From: Archangium sp.
GTDB taxonomy: Bacteria; Myxococcota; Myxococcia; Myxococcales; Myxococcaceae
Length of the DNA stretch: 13,956 nucleotides
Direction of reading: 5' to 3'
Assembly (NCBI GenBank): GCA_016793585.1
Contig: JAEUJR010000473.1
Location: 1 to 13,956, forward strand
Shown here piece after piece: positions 13,692 through 13,956 of the stretch (positions are counted from its first letter, which is position 1; every line of letters begins with the position of its first letter). Under the pieces are notes generated by a model. That model was not told the DNA's origin, did not search any database, and saw nothing but the letters and a program-made list of their open reading frames with translations. The position numbers and the translations under genes were made by a program.

Positions 13692-13956
13692 ATGCGCGCG
13701 CTCCTTCTCGTTCTGCTCAGCACCGTCGCCCTCGCCGAAGAGGCCGCGGCGCCCGTCGTCGACTTCTCGAAGGGCCGCTTCGAGTTCGGCACCTACGGCC
13801 GCGTGGGCATCGGCACCGACCTCACCGGCCAGACCGGCCGCAGCACCAACATCGTCAGCCACGGGCCACGGCTCATCGAAGACCCGTACGCCGAGCTCGA
13901 GCTGCGCCGCGAAGACGAGTTCGGCCCGGTGAAGAGCCGCGTCGTCTCGACGATTG
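13692..13956 (+). CDS. LamB-like carbohydrate porin, N-terminal part (runs off the window)
   Basis: The frame is open from an ATG at 13692, 3 nt after the amylase stop, to the right edge (88 codons). Residues 1-15 are a signal peptide (MRALLLVLLSTVALAEE). Residues about 28-43 read GRFEFGTYGRVGIGTD, a first-strand pattern like maltoporin (a Gly-Tyr-Xaa-Arg-Xaa-Gly-Ile-Gly core), and 57-72 read HGPRLIEDPYAELELR, similar to the second part of LamB-type porins. As an outer-membrane beta-barrel it would admit maltodextrins released by the amylase in front of it. The family call rests on these short motifs and the neighbour; the barrel itself lies beyond the window. Confidence 0.72.
   Translation, partial: MRALLLVLLSTVALAEEAAAPVVDFSKGRFEFGTYGRVGIGTDLTGQTGRSTNIVSHGPRLIEDPYAELELRREDEFGPVKSRVVSTI

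Noticed and set aside
11805..13862. Long minus-strand frame opposite the amylase.
   Set aside because: Same reason: it is antisense to a clear GH13 gene, with Val/Ala/Arg-rich composition and no recognised domain.

Overview
The window is about 14 kb of GC-rich DNA that reads like a chromosomal segment of a myxobacterium (Myxococcota). Three things point there: a sigma factor resembling the sigma-70-like family typical of Myxococcales, lipoproteins with Asp-Ala-Gly linkers or cysteine-rich N-termini, and GH13 and VIT/von Willebrand proteins with long low-complexity linkers. No rRNA, tRNA, CRISPR array, transposase or phage gene was seen. The assignment rests on protein style, not on a database match.

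Layout, left half. Positions 1-578 (minus) hold the N-terminal part of an exported protein of unknown function. Positions 668-2407 (minus) are a tight three-gene unit, transcribed right to left: a 117-residue unknown protein, a lipoprotein carrying an HEXXH zinc-protease motif, and an RDD-family membrane protein with an N-terminal cysteine cluster. A small three-cysteine lipoprotein (2621-2905, plus) converges on a cysteine-rich lipoprotein (3113-3889, minus), with a hairpin between them. Next come two unknown cytoplasmic proteins facing tail to tail (4124-5137 plus, 5140-5721 minus) with only 2 bp between their stop codons. The second follows a BamE-like lipoprotein (5741-6085, minus).

Layout, right half (all plus strand). 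Two lipoproteins (6187-6567, 6598-7278) lead into an ECF-like sigma factor (7318-8004). A 112-bp spacer with two interleaved 8-bp inverted repeats follows, then a 963-residue exported protein with VIT, vWA, helical-repeat and DUF2135-like domains (8117-11008), and a four-helix membrane protein 4 nt later (11013-11447). The last unit is a lipoprotein alpha-amylase (11571-13688) with a LamB-like porin start 3 nt downstream (13692 to the edge). This looks like an alpha-glucan utilisation operon: cleavage at the cell surface, then uptake through the outer membrane.

How it works together. Most products (10 of 16) carry an export signal and most of those look like lipoproteins, so the window is mainly cell-envelope biology. 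The two most coherent modules are the sigma factor / VIT-vWA-DUF2135 / membrane protein cluster and the amylase / porin pair. The observations most worth checking are the interleaved repeats ahead of the VIT gene, a sigma-54-like -24/-12 element ahead of the amylase, the HEXXH lipoprotein, and the unassigned convergent pair.
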